The notes under the pieces are model-generated. The model saw nothing but the letters and a program-made list of their open reading frames with translations. It searched no databases and was not told the DNA's origin. Below are positions 1 through 8,033 of a stretch of 64,000 nucleotides of DNA, in pieces; position 1 is the stretch's first letter, and every line of letters begins with the position of its first letter. The stretch is from positions 1 through 64,000 of IMG/VR virus record IMGVR_UViG_3300045131_002298; one strand, 5' to 3'. This DNA is from a virus. The translations under genes were made by a program, and so were the position numbers.

Positions 1-436
1 TATCTCCCGTCAAATACCCGGTGGCAGGATGCCCAGAGATAGTTCCAGCAGACAAGCAAAGGCAATGGAAACCACCTATCTTCCTAGAATTATACGCTGT
101 ATAGCCGGAGGGATATGTTGCGTTAGCACTCAATAATAATGTTGGTACAAGCGCAGAAGATTGACAGGCATACACATAGAAATCTTTACCCGCTCTAGCC
201 GCTGCAACAGAGTAATCCGTTCCTGAAACGGTGTCCCAGTGTGCATCGGTATCACAATCCAAGACAGTAGCGTTGCTCAATGCAAATGATTTATTACCCA
301 CGTCTAATTCAATAGCAGAGGGAGAAGCAATTGAAGTTCGATTAGTGCCTGTGTTTGCTGTCCACGCAGTGTTAGCCTCGTACCATGCTTGTGGAAACAA
401 TTGATTTGTAAGTGTTACTAATGGTTTTACAGCCAT
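1..436 (-). CDS. Tail receptor-binding protein, N-terminal part (cut by window edge)
   Basis: The frame opens with ATG at 436 (MAVKPLVTL) and stays open to the window edge, giving about 145 residues. It is the last gene seen in the tail-fibre cluster, 12 bp after the preceding fibre gene. The segment around residues 115-145 (GGFHCLC, then HPATGYLTGD) resembles, from memory, phage receptor-binding proteins whose missing C-terminal part has a C-type-lectin or formylglycine-generating-enzyme-like fold. Some of those are targets of diversity-generating retroelements. That fold and any variable region would lie outside the window, so the assignment is an inference from position and a short motif. 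Confidence 0.6.
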   Translation of the reverse strand, partial: MAVKPLVTLTNQLFPQAWYEANTAWTANTGTNRTSIASPSAIELDVGNKSFALSNATVLDCDTDAHWDTVSGTDYSVAAARAGKDFYVYACQSSALVPTLLLSANATYPSGYTAYNSRKIGGFHCLCLSAGTISGHPATGYLTGD

Positions 437-448
437 GTATAAATATCC

Positions 449-1555
449 TTATATTGAATGCGCATCCAAACGTGATTCATGATTAGCTAGTAATGCATCT
501 ATTGCAGCAATATGGCCCGCTAAAGTTGCCAATGCTGGAGTATAAGACACGGGGGAATATGATACCTCAAGTGCATCTGCAATAATTTCCACAATAGGGT
601 CGTTAACATTATATCCTAACTGAGGCGCAAAATTAATTTGTGTTGCTGTAATAGAATTACCTATTGATTTAATCCATTCTATGTCAGTTATATCTTCTGT
701 TATTGCTCCATCCGTTCCTAAATATAAGGGTTTTCCTGGTGTAAAGGACCACCCCACATTTGTAATAGACCCTACGCCAATTTGGACTAATCCCGTATTC
801 CCGGAGCTAATATTTGCTAATGCTATTGCTACTACATCATAGGTTAATTCATCCTCATTCGATGCTACATAATATTTACCTAAATCTGCATAATTAGCAT
901 AAAGAAGATCATATTGGGATATCGCCTCACCTGCTGTTATTGAAATAATAAACGACGCGGGGTTCTGAACTACTAGAGAATTGGCATCAAGTGACGCTAT
1001 TCCAGAAGCTTGCGCCTTTGACGCTGGCTCCTCTACCACTTTACTCGAACTGTTTAATGTCGCTAATGTGGAAGCTGCCCCTCCCCAACCAGCAGCCAAC
1101 TTCCCTGAGCCATCTGCTATGGGTATTTTTGAAGCAGTCGGCGTAGCAGTAGCATTGGCTGGATCTTCAACGACCTTAACTGAAGCATTGAGCGTAGCTA
1201 GTGTTGACGCAGATCCGCCCCAACCTGCTGCAAGCTTGCCAGAACCATCGGCTATCGGAATCTTGCTGGCAGTAGGTGTAGCCGTTGCGTCGATTACAAA
1301 ATCTAATGTATTATCAGCATCATCATAACTAACACTGATCATGGTTTCAGTGTTGGAACCTACCATAGAGCCTATAACGTCGCTAATAACTTCAGCTAGC
1401 TCTGTTGAATCAGCAGGAAGATATTGTTTTTTATTGGTGCCATCAAAAACCACCAACTTTTTTGTGTCATTTGTAAATGCAATCTCAAAATCTGCAAGAG
1501 TTGCAGCAAGCACTGCAGCCTCAGTTCCTCTTTTTAATTTTATAGCTACACTCAT
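449..1555 (-). CDS. Tail fibre protein with Mtd-N-like attachment module and PIADGSGKL repeats
   Basis: 368 residues. The N-terminus (MSVAIKLKRGT, then a KLVVFDG segment near residue 35) matches the short module used by major-tropism-determinant-type proteins to attach to the virion. Residues about 90-200 hold two near-identical repeats built on ATPTASKIPIADGSGKLAAGWGG, the same unit used many times in the large fibre at 4446-8006. The C-terminal part is Gly/Ser/Ala-rich beta-type sequence, ending in a short helix (LAGHIAAIDALLANHESRL) that may trimerise. It lies between an HNH-family gene upstream and the receptor-binding gene downstream. Role as a fibre or fibre tip is inferred from repeats and position. 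Confidence 0.7.
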   Translation of the reverse strand: MSVAIKLKRGTEAAVLAATLADFEIAFTNDTKKLVVFDGTNKKQYLPADSTELAEVISDVIGSMVGSNTETMISVSYDDADNTLDFVIDATATPTASKIPIADGSGKLAAGWGGSASTLATLNASVKVVEDPANATATPTASKIPIADGSGKLAAGWGGAASTLATLNSSSKVVEEPASKAQASGIASLDANSLVVQNPASFIISITAGEAISQYDLLYANYADLGKYYVASNEDELTYDVVAIALANISSGNTGLVQIGVGSITNVGWSFTPGKPLYLGTDGAITEDITDIEWIKSIGNSITATQINFAPQLGYNVNDPIVEIIADALEVSYSPVSYTPALATLAGHIAAIDALLANHESRLDAHSI

Positions 1556-1569
1556 ATTATATAACTTTC

Positions 1570-2226
1570 CTATGCCTGTCGTCTTCCACGTAAGGGGGTG
1601 TTTAATGCCTTTTCTTCAGACCATCCACACTTGTTAATCCTGGCAGACAGAGTACCAACGCTAATACCTATCTTTTGTGCTGCTTGTGTTACGGTTACAA
1701 TGTCTCCGCCTAGTGTCATTAGCCTGTTATTTCTTGTATTGTTTACCTGCTCTTGTTTTGCAATCCACAAACAATTCTCGGGCGAGTAGGGACCGTCATT
1801 GTCGACTCTTTCAATTGTGTATTGTTTAGGACAGGAGCCCATATCAATTAAGAAGCTTGAAAAACCATCTTTTCCGAGCCATTTGTCACAGACAGCAATA
1901 CCCCTACCTCCGTAATTTTTATAATCAGAAACAAGGGGGTTTAAACACCTTGCTTTCATGTTACACCAGGAAATATATTCTCTTGACTTACTCTCTCTTC
2001 TACTATTCCCATGTTTAAAATTTCGCTCAAACAACACTTCTTGTTTTAAACAACCACATGATTTTGTACGCCCATTTAATAATTGAGACCCCAGTATAGT
2101 GATATAATTACCACAGGCACATTTACATAACCATAATGACTTGCTGTATTTGTTTGTTCCTACAAATTCTATTACTTCTAGTCTATTACATTGCTGTCCC
2201 ACTAAGTTCAGTCTGTTATAACTCAT
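1570..2226 (-). CDS. HNH-family homing-endonuclease-like protein (zinc ribbon + HNH + DNA-binding tail)
   Basis: 218 residues in three modules. A zinc-ribbon-like module at about 34-60 has CxCxCG and SCGC. A nuclease-like module at about 84-165 contains YKNYGGRGIAVCDKWL and IERVDNDGPYSPENCLW, the hallmark of a phage HNH/AP2-associated family. A C-terminal helix-turn module (about 178-212, KIGISVGTLSARI) resembles NUMOD-type DNA-binding tails. The RBS is GGGAGG seven bases before ATG. The gene is wedged between two tail-fibre genes and is preceded by the structured leader at 2264-2322. It probably acts as a selfish DNA-cutting element; catalytic activity is not proven by sequence alone. Confidence 0.72.
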   Translation of the reverse strand: MSYNRLNLVGQQCNRLEVIEFVGTNKYSKSLWLCKCACGNYITILGSQLLNGRTKSCGCLKQEVLFERNFKHGNSRRESKSREYISWCNMKARCLNPLVSDYKNYGGRGIAVCDKWLGKDGFSSFLIDMGSCPKQYTIERVDNDGPYSPENCLWIAKQEQVNNTRNNRLMTLGGDIVTVTQAAQKIGISVGTLSARINKCGWSEEKALNTPLRGRRQA

Positions 2227-2263
2227 TTATACCTCCCAGGTAAGTTAATCTCAGTTTGTTTAT

Positions 2264-2322
2264 TAACGGGCAGACTGCGTCTGAGAGCCACAGCTTTTTG
2301 GATGGCCTATCCTAGCCCGTTA
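2264..2322 (-). ncRNA. Structured leader RNA, copy A (three-way junction)
   Basis: On the minus strand, TAACGGG and CCCGTTA close a junction. Inside are CTAG, a hairpin GGAT-AGGCC-ATCC, an A-rich linker, and a second hairpin GCTG/CAGT with a 13-nt loop containing GGCTCTC. It ends 37 nt before the HNH start codon. Copy B at 24001-24062 has the same plan with different but still pairing stems. Some pairs work only as G-U on the minus strand, so the minus-strand RNA is the likely functional molecule. No known class was recognised. Confidence 0.65.
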
Positions 2323-2332
2323 GTTTCACTTA

Positions 2333-3232
2333 CTAACTAATAAGTCCTCCGTCTATGGACGTTATCTCAAAATCTAATGTGTTGTCATCGTCTTGATAGG
2401 AAACACTTATGTTTGTTTCCGTATTTCCAGAAATCATCGCTCCCACAGCATCCGCTACGGCTTCTCCGAAGTCTGACACTGAAGACGCAGGTATTGTCCC
2501 AAACCCGTAAGTGGTTGCGCCCGTCGCTTTTAAGACATGATTAGTAGTTAGTCCTGTTACCGGATGATTTGTAGTATCTACTAAATTATGATTAACAGGC
2601 GTTCTTGCATCAGAGAGACGAGAATCATTGCCCTGACAGGCAGTGTTTGAGCCTGTGCCATATGTTACTGAACCAGTAATTTTCCCTGTGGTATCATCAT
2701 AACTTAAAGCTAGGCCAGTTTCAGTATTACTCTCAACCATACCTCCAGCAATATCCTGAACCATCTCTGTTCTGTTGGTTACTAAATCAGCATATTCATC
2801 TGAAGATAAATGCTTACAATTGCCATCATTGATACCTGCTAGTGAGTTGTGGTATGTGTTACTAGCCTCGGTTACCCATATGCTGCCATTATAAACATAA
2901 TTAATATTTTCGTCTTCAACTCTACAACAAAAGCCCTCATCTGGACTAATAAAAAGCCAATCGCCTTCTGTATATTCAGCTATATCATATTCATGCCCTG
3001 CCCAATCACCAGTTGCTGGAGTATAGACAATGTATCTGGCACCTTCAGAGGGTAACGCAGGGGGAGCAGTCAAATCTCTATCTAGACAGCTATTTTGCCA
3101 ATCACGCCCTGTGTAAACAGTAGTAAACTCGTCCTGTATTGCCTCAATATTTGTATTAACTTTAATCCAAGCGGAAAAATTTGAATCTTCACTGCCTGGA
3201 GTTACATTAATTAACGTTGGTTCATAAGTCAT
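2333..3232 (-). CDS. Tail fibre / fibre-associated protein
   Basis: 299 residues when started at ATG 3232 (MTYEPTL), which has AGGA at a suitable distance. A GTG 21 bp further upstream has no RBS, so I prefer the ATG. The opening (…FSAWIKVNTNIEAIQDEF) resembles the start of the large fibre at 4446-8006, suggesting a common attachment module. Residues about 55-130 contain a segment on which the text of other fibres does not align. The rest carries the NDSRLSDARTP and GHVL-KATGATTYGFG units shared with the 1186-residue fibre. A promoter sits at 3285-3313, so this gene may start its own fibre transcript. Confidence 0.68.
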   Translation of the reverse strand: MTYEPTLINVTPGSEDSNFSAWIKVNTNIEAIQDEFTTVYTGRDWQNSCLDRDLTAPPALPSEGARYIVYTPATGDWAGHEYDIAEYTEGDWLFISPDEGFCCRVEDENINYVYNGSIWVTEASNTYHNSLAGINDGNCKHLSSDEYADLVTNRTEMVQDIAGGMVESNTETGLALSYDDTTGKITGSVTYGTGSNTACQGNDSRLSDARTPVNHNLVDTTNHPVTGLTTNHVLKATGATTYGFGTIPASSVSDFGEAVADAVGAMISGNTETNISVSYQDDDNTLDFEITSIDGGLIS

Positions 3233-3284
3233 CTGATATTCCTGCACCTGCACTTAACGTTGTCAGCTATAATACATCTTTTAG

Positions 3285-3313
3285 AGTATACTACTATAAT
3301 TATTAAGAGTCAA
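3285..3313 (-). promoter_or_regulatory. Promoter for fibre genes
   Basis: Minus strand TTGACT (3313-3308), 17-bp spacer, TATACT (3290-3285). The site lies 50 bp before the start codon at 3232. Confidence 0.7.
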
Positions 3314-3362
3314 TAATTATATACATTAGAATATAAAAATCATGTTATACATATATAATTAT

Positions 3363-3536
3363 TTATGTTGCTTGGCTTTGAATTTCTGCACCAATTTGGT
3401 TGATGAAGTCACCTAATGCTAAAATTAAGTTATCAGGGTTAGTCCCTGATATAGGCTTTTCAGTAAACTGTTGCTTTAGATAAAGTAACTGAGTCATCAT
3501 TTGAAATAATGTAGGGTCGCTGTTTTCCCAATTCAT
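3363..3536 (-). CDS. Small helical protein, 57 aa
   Basis: An ATG at 3536 starts MNWENSDPTLF and the frame runs 57 residues to TAA. The RBS AGGGAG lies in the last codons of the preceding fibre-tip gene, so the two are translationally close. The product is hydrophilic and probably all-helical, with no recognised family. Its place directly after a receptor-binding protein would suit a fibre-assembly chaperone, as some phages encode there, but this is only positional inference. It is below 60 codons and easily missed. Confidence 0.62.
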   Translation of the reverse strand: MNWENSDPTLFQMMTQLLYLKQQFTEKPISGTNPDNLILALGDFINQIGAEIQSQAT

Positions 3537-3540
3537 ATTA

Positions 3541-4446
3541 TTAACTCCCTTGTCTTGTAAAAGTAACTGCGCCAGTAGCTGATACGCAGGTAAATATTGG
3601 ATAACTTAAAACACCACCATAAGGCTCAGGGTAATGCGCCATGGCTCCAGGTGGAATATGTATAGCCATTCCGTAATACGTTCCGCTGCTTGCTCCTGAT
3701 GGAGTAATCCCCACATTTGTTAAATTAAAAACACCATTTGTCATATCGTTATGGGTTTTATATACAGAGTATGTTCCTGAACCATCATAAGTACAATATG
3801 GAGACTGATTTGTGCTAGGAGCATTCCAGCTTCCAATTGTGACAGATCCGCTTTGGTTATAGCTATATTCTGGTCCATATCCATAATAATACCAAAGCGT
3901 GCAATATACATTGACAGAGGTAGATCCAGATCTTGTTATGGCCGCAGTCTTACCTGAAGGAACCACAAGCCCAGTCAACGATGCTACGGCGTAAAAACTT
4001 GACGAACAGTCAGTCACATTTGTAGACCACGTTAGAGCATCCTGCCCATAAAAACTAAAGACATTCCAATTACCTGCCATGGTATTCGGAGCAGACAGAC
4101 CAGCATAGCCTACCAATACTTTGTCTGTGGATAAGGTTTGTTGATTTGTATACGTTGTGTCCGGAGCAGATGTGCTAAATTCTAGTTCTCTACCAGTAGT
4201 TAAATAGACGTAGTAAAAGGTTGACATACTTCCCGTAAATGTGGTCGTAAAGCCAGTTGAGGTTATGGTGACTGCTTCTTGTAGGTTAGGAAGGATAACA
4301 TCTATCGAGGCAGCCGTGGACCTTAACTTAACATGGGTAGTATCCTCGTATGTTAAAATTAACTGGCAACCAGTATTATACTGAGCATTTCTTAATGCCT
4401 CAGAATAACCTCCTTGCGGTCTAAATAGAAAAGGGACACTAAACAT
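3541..4446 (-). CDS. Receptor-binding / fibre-tip protein
   Basis: 301 residues from ATG 4446 (MFSVPFLF). That start overlaps the upstream fibre's TAA as TAATG and has GAGGGC before it, so I chose it over an in-frame start 30 bp upstream. Residues about 25-140 form a module that recurs at the C-terminus of the 1542-residue protein at 8034-12662: LTYEDTTHVKL, GSMSTFYYVYL, KVLVGYAG and GNWNVFSFYG. The remainder is aromatic- and Ser/Thr-rich (many Y and W), typical of a binding tip. Receptor binding is inferred. Confidence 0.62.
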   Translation of the reverse strand: MFSVPFLFRPQGGYSEALRNAQYNTGCQLILTYEDTTHVKLRSTAASIDVILPNLQEAVTITSTGFTTTFTGSMSTFYYVYLTTGRELEFSTSAPDTTYTNQQTLSTDKVLVGYAGLSAPNTMAGNWNVFSFYGQDALTWSTNVTDCSSSFYAVASLTGLVVPSGKTAAITRSGSTSVNVYCTLWYYYGYGPEYSYNQSGSVTIGSWNAPSTNQSPYCTYDGSGTYSVYKTHNDMTNGVFNLTNVGITPSGASSGTYYGMAIHIPPGAMAHYPEPYGGVLSYPIFTCVSATGAVTFTRQGS

Positions 4447-7400
4447 TAGCTGAATGCCCTCACTAACTGACAACAAATTGATGTTGAAGTGCGAACGAAA
4501 TAAGAGAGAACATCCACAGAGTTAGCTGCTGTGGATAGCGCCGGAGCAGTTCCATCAGGAAAATCATAATATGTTCCATAAGATAATGTTCTATTTCCTG
4601 TCGCATCTTGAATCAAAAAGATTAAGCCACTCTGTCCCACAGTTTTATTCGTTGGATTTGCTAGAGTCCTGTTATCACCCAATGTCCAAGTGAAGTTATT
4701 CGAAGCTGCAAAGTTTGGAGTAACTGTGCTTGCGTCTGTCAGTGTTGACACGGCACAACTGCTAGACTTCGTTAGAGCTACCGTTTCAAAGGTGTAGGTT
4801 CCGGCAGCGAAGGTTCCAGCTGAGACATCAGAGGCACTATGAGAATGTGTTGTAGGTGTTCTGGGATCTGATAGTCGAGCATCATTTCCAGCACATGCAT
4901 CTGTGGCATTTGTTCCTGTTATGGGAGCGAAAGTTGTAGGTTTACCTGAAACTTGGCTCCATGTTGGAGCCGGGTCAGCCCATCCATAAGTATTAGTTCC
5001 TGTTCCTGTCAAGATCTTGCCTGTTGTAACAGTAGCTGTATGACTCTCTATTGTATGAGACGAGGGTGTCCTTGTATCGGAGAGACGAGAGTCATTTCCT
5101 TGACATGAAGTCCCAGAACTTGTCCCATAAGTAATCCAAGTGTCTAGTTTCCCACTTCCATCTGCTATCGGTATTTTTGAGGCAGTAGCTGTAGCAGTGG
5201 CATTAGCAGGATTCTGAACCACCTTTGAGTTTGAATCTAGCGTTGCTAGTGTGGATGCATTTCCACCCCAACCGGCAGCTAATTTGCCAGACCCATCTGC
5301 AAGGGGTATCTTCGATGCTGTAGGTGTTGCCGTAGCATTTGCTGGATCTTGGACTACCTTGGAACTAGAATCTAAAGAAGCAAGTCCAGAAGCTGCTGCC
5401 TTGGTGCCTATAAAGGTATCTATGTTTGCGTGAGTATTTGAGCCAATATCAGATAAAGCTGTGTGACTCTTAGTGGTTATATCTGCAAGGCTACTGGTAG
5501 TCTTATCTATATCAGCCCAGGCCACGGCCCCAAAACCGTAAGTGGTAGATCCAGTTGCTCTAATTACATGCCCAGACGTTAATCCAGTAACGGGATGTCC
5601 TGTGCCATCTATAAGATTATGTGCTGTAGGTGTCCTTGCGTTTGTAAGCCTGGAATCATTCCCCGCACAAGCATCAGTAGCTCCAGTCCCTGTTATTGGA
5701 GCAAAAGTGCTAGGCTTGCTAGTAACCTGCCCCCACGTAGGCGCAGGATCTTCCCAACCGAATTCTGTGGTTGAAGAGGCAGTTAGTATTTTTCCATCAC
5801 CTGCTCCAGATGTGGTGTGGCTCGCAATTGCATGAGAAGAAGGTGTCCTTGCATCTGACAGCCTAGAATCATTTCCGGCACATGCGTCAGCAGCCCCGGT
5901 CCCCACGATGGGAGCAAAAGTTGTTGGTTTACCAGAAACTTGGCCCCACGTCGGTGCGGGATCAGCCCAAGCAAACGTATTAACTCCAGTGCCTGAGAGA
6001 ACCTTTCCGCTGGTAACAGTTGCTGTATGACCCTCAATTGTATGAGATGACGGTGTTCTGGCGTCAGAAAGTCTACTATCATTCCCCTGGCACGATGTTC
6101 CAGTCCCTGTCCCATAAGTTATCCAACCATCTAGTTTTCCGGAACCGTCGGCTATAGGTATTTTGCTTGCCGTGGGTGTTGCCGTAGCATTTGCGGGATC
6201 TTGAACTACCTTTGAACTACTATCGAGAGAAGCTAACCCCGAGGCCCCTGCTTTTGTCCCTATAAAAGAGTCAATCTGCGAATGTGTATTGGTCCCTTTA
6301 TTGGCTAGGTCAGTGTGATCCAGCGTATACCATGAAGGATTTGCGTTGGCTCCGGCTGTTTTAAGGACTTGGCCCGCCGTCCCATAACCTAGCCTTGAAG
6401 GTGTTCCCACAGTTCCATAATAGAGGATATCTCCCTGAGTCCCATGCTGCATATTATCTAGAGAAATAGCATCGTCGCCAACGGCTCCAGGAGTTACCCA
6501 ATCATCTAGTTTACCATTCTCATCGGCTATAGGAATTCCAGCGGCAATCGGAGTTGTGGTTGCACTCGCTGGATTTTGTAATACCAAAGAACCGGCATTT
6601 AGCGAAGCTACCCCCCATGCGGCCCCCTTAGAAGCCACGAAAGAATCTAACTGAGAATGGGTCGTAGTCCCCTTATTAGATAGATCAGTATGATTTAAGG
6701 TATACCAACTCGGATTAGCTCCGGCCCCACCTGCCTTCAAAACCTGTCCTACTGTGCCTGTGGGTAGCCTGGAAGGTGTTCCAGTGGCACCATAATAAAG
6801 CACATCTCCCTGAGTTCCATGCTCTAACTTAGCTAAAGTTATCGTGTCATCTTCAACAACCACACCACCTGGAGTTATCCAAGCATCAAGCTTTCCATAT
6901 TCATCAGCTATAGGTATCTTGCTTGCTGTTGGTGTTACTGTAGCATTTTCAGGGTCTTGAACAACCTTTAAGTTGGATGTTAACGAAGCCAGCCCGGAAG
7001 CTTGAGCTTTAGAATTAATGAAGGTATCAATAATCGAATGAACATTGGTCCCTTTATTAGCTAAATCAGCATGATCCAAGGGATACCATCCGGGATCTAA
7101 GGCTCCACCGGATTTCAAAACATAACCAGAAGTTCCAGATGCTAGTCTAGCGGGGGCCCCGTCTAGGGTGTAATAGAGAAGGTCTCCCCTTGTTCCGTGC
7201 GACATCTTGGCTAGGCCAATCGTATCATCTTCAATTGTGACTGCACCACCAGGAGTGATCCAGTTGTCTAGCATTCCGTCTTCATCTGCTATAGGGATCT
7301 TTCCCGCAGTTGGGGTTGCCGTTGCGTTCGCCGGGTTTTCAACTACCTTCGAGTTTGCGTCCAAGGATGCCAACCCACTAGCACTAGCTTTAGATGATAT

Positions 7401-8006
7401 GAAACTGTCTATCTGAGCATGGGTATTAGTCCCTTTATTAGCCAAATTAACATGATCATTAACATCCCAGCTTGGATCTGCTCCAGCACCTTTCGTTGTT
7501 AAGACACGGCCAGTCGAACCAGCCGTAAGCCTAGCCGGAACCCCACTAGCACCATAATAAATAATATCACCACGAACTGCGTGTTCCATGTGATCCAAGG
7601 TTATAACGTTGTCCATTACATCAACTACCGTTGGAGCATCAGCAGTTCCCCCGAGGTGATTCGTTAGCTGAATACCACCTATTGTAGATGAACTACCGTC
7701 TGACACCCACGCATCCAAAAGGCCATCGTCATCAGCTATGGGTATTTTTAGTGGAGTAGGTGTTTCTGTGGCGTTAGCTGGGTTTTGGACCACAAGGTAA
7801 TTTCCGTCCAATGAAGCCAAGCCATTGGCTCCAGCTTTTGATCCGATAAATGTATCAATAGTAGAATGAGTATTATTTCCTTTGTGCAATAAATCAACAT
7901 GATCTATTGGAATAGCAAACTCATCCACTATAGCATCAAAGTTTGTATTTAACTTGCTCTCTAATTCAGAATCATCAACTATAATTACTTCTGGCTCAAA
8001 TGCCAT
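4446..8006 (-). CDS. Long repetitive tail fibre
   Basis: 1186 residues, starting MAFEPEVIIVDDSELESKL. Most of the chain is a chain of related units of roughly 70-100 residues: NKGTNTHAQIDSFI, ASGLASLDSSSKVV, then ATPTASKIPIADGSGKLD with W, then HGTRGDLLYY and GQVLKAGG. A second unit type with NDSRLSDARTP and PAPTWGQVSGKPTTFAP follows. The C-terminal 90 residues (ADASTVTPNFAASNNF-type, GQSGLIFLIQD) look like a separate beta domain. The repeats give a long shaft; the tip is probably supplied by the overlapping downstream gene. The repeat DNA uses different synonymous codons between copies. Confidence 0.78.
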   Translation of the reverse strand: MAFEPEVIIVDDSELESKLNTNFDAIVDEFAIPIDHVDLLHKGNNTHSTIDTFIGSKAGANGLASLDGNYLVVQNPANATETPTPLKIPIADDDGLLDAWVSDGSSSTIGGIQLTNHLGGTADAPTVVDVMDNVITLDHMEHAVRGDIIYYGASGVPARLTAGSTGRVLTTKGAGADPSWDVNDHVNLANKGTNTHAQIDSFISSKASASGLASLDANSKVVENPANATATPTAGKIPIADEDGMLDNWITPGGAVTIEDDTIGLAKMSHGTRGDLLYYTLDGAPARLASGTSGYVLKSGGALDPGWYPLDHADLANKGTNVHSIIDTFINSKAQASGLASLTSNLKVVQDPENATVTPTASKIPIADEYGKLDAWITPGGVVVEDDTITLAKLEHGTQGDVLYYGATGTPSRLPTGTVGQVLKAGGAGANPSWYTLNHTDLSNKGTTTHSQLDSFVASKGAAWGVASLNAGSLVLQNPASATTTPIAAGIPIADENGKLDDWVTPGAVGDDAISLDNMQHGTQGDILYYGTVGTPSRLGYGTAGQVLKTAGANANPSWYTLDHTDLANKGTNTHSQIDSFIGTKAGASGLASLDSSSKVVQDPANATATPTASKIPIADGSGKLDGWITYGTGTGTSCQGNDSRLSDARTPSSHTIEGHTATVTSGKVLSGTGVNTFAWADPAPTWGQVSGKPTTFAPIVGTGAADACAGNDSRLSDARTPSSHAIASHTTSGAGDGKILTASSTTEFGWEDPAPTWGQVTSKPSTFAPITGTGATDACAGNDSRLTNARTPTAHNLIDGTGHPVTGLTSGHVIRATGSTTYGFGAVAWADIDKTTSSLADITTKSHTALSDIGSNTHANIDTFIGTKAAASGLASLDSSSKVVQDPANATATPTASKIPLADGSGKLAAGWGGNASTLATLDSNSKVVQNPANATATATASKIPIADGSGKLDTWITYGTSSGTSCQGNDSRLSDTRTPSSHTIESHTATVTTGKILTGTGTNTYGWADPAPTWSQVSGKPTTFAPITGTNATDACAGNDARLSDPRTPTTHSHSASDVSAGTFAAGTYTFETVALTKSSSCAVSTLTDASTVTPNFAASNNFTWTLGDNRTLANPTNKTVGQSGLIFLIQDATGNRTLSYGTYYDFPDGTAPALSTAANSVDVLSYFVRTSTSICCQLVRAFS

Positions 8007-8033
8007 ATTAGTTATCTCCCCTAATTATATTTT

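Noticed and set aside
981-1328. Plus-strand Ala-rich frames opposite fibre repeats (also near 5251, 5542 and 7207)
   Set aside because: They are shadows of the repeated minus-strand fibre genes and have no RBS.
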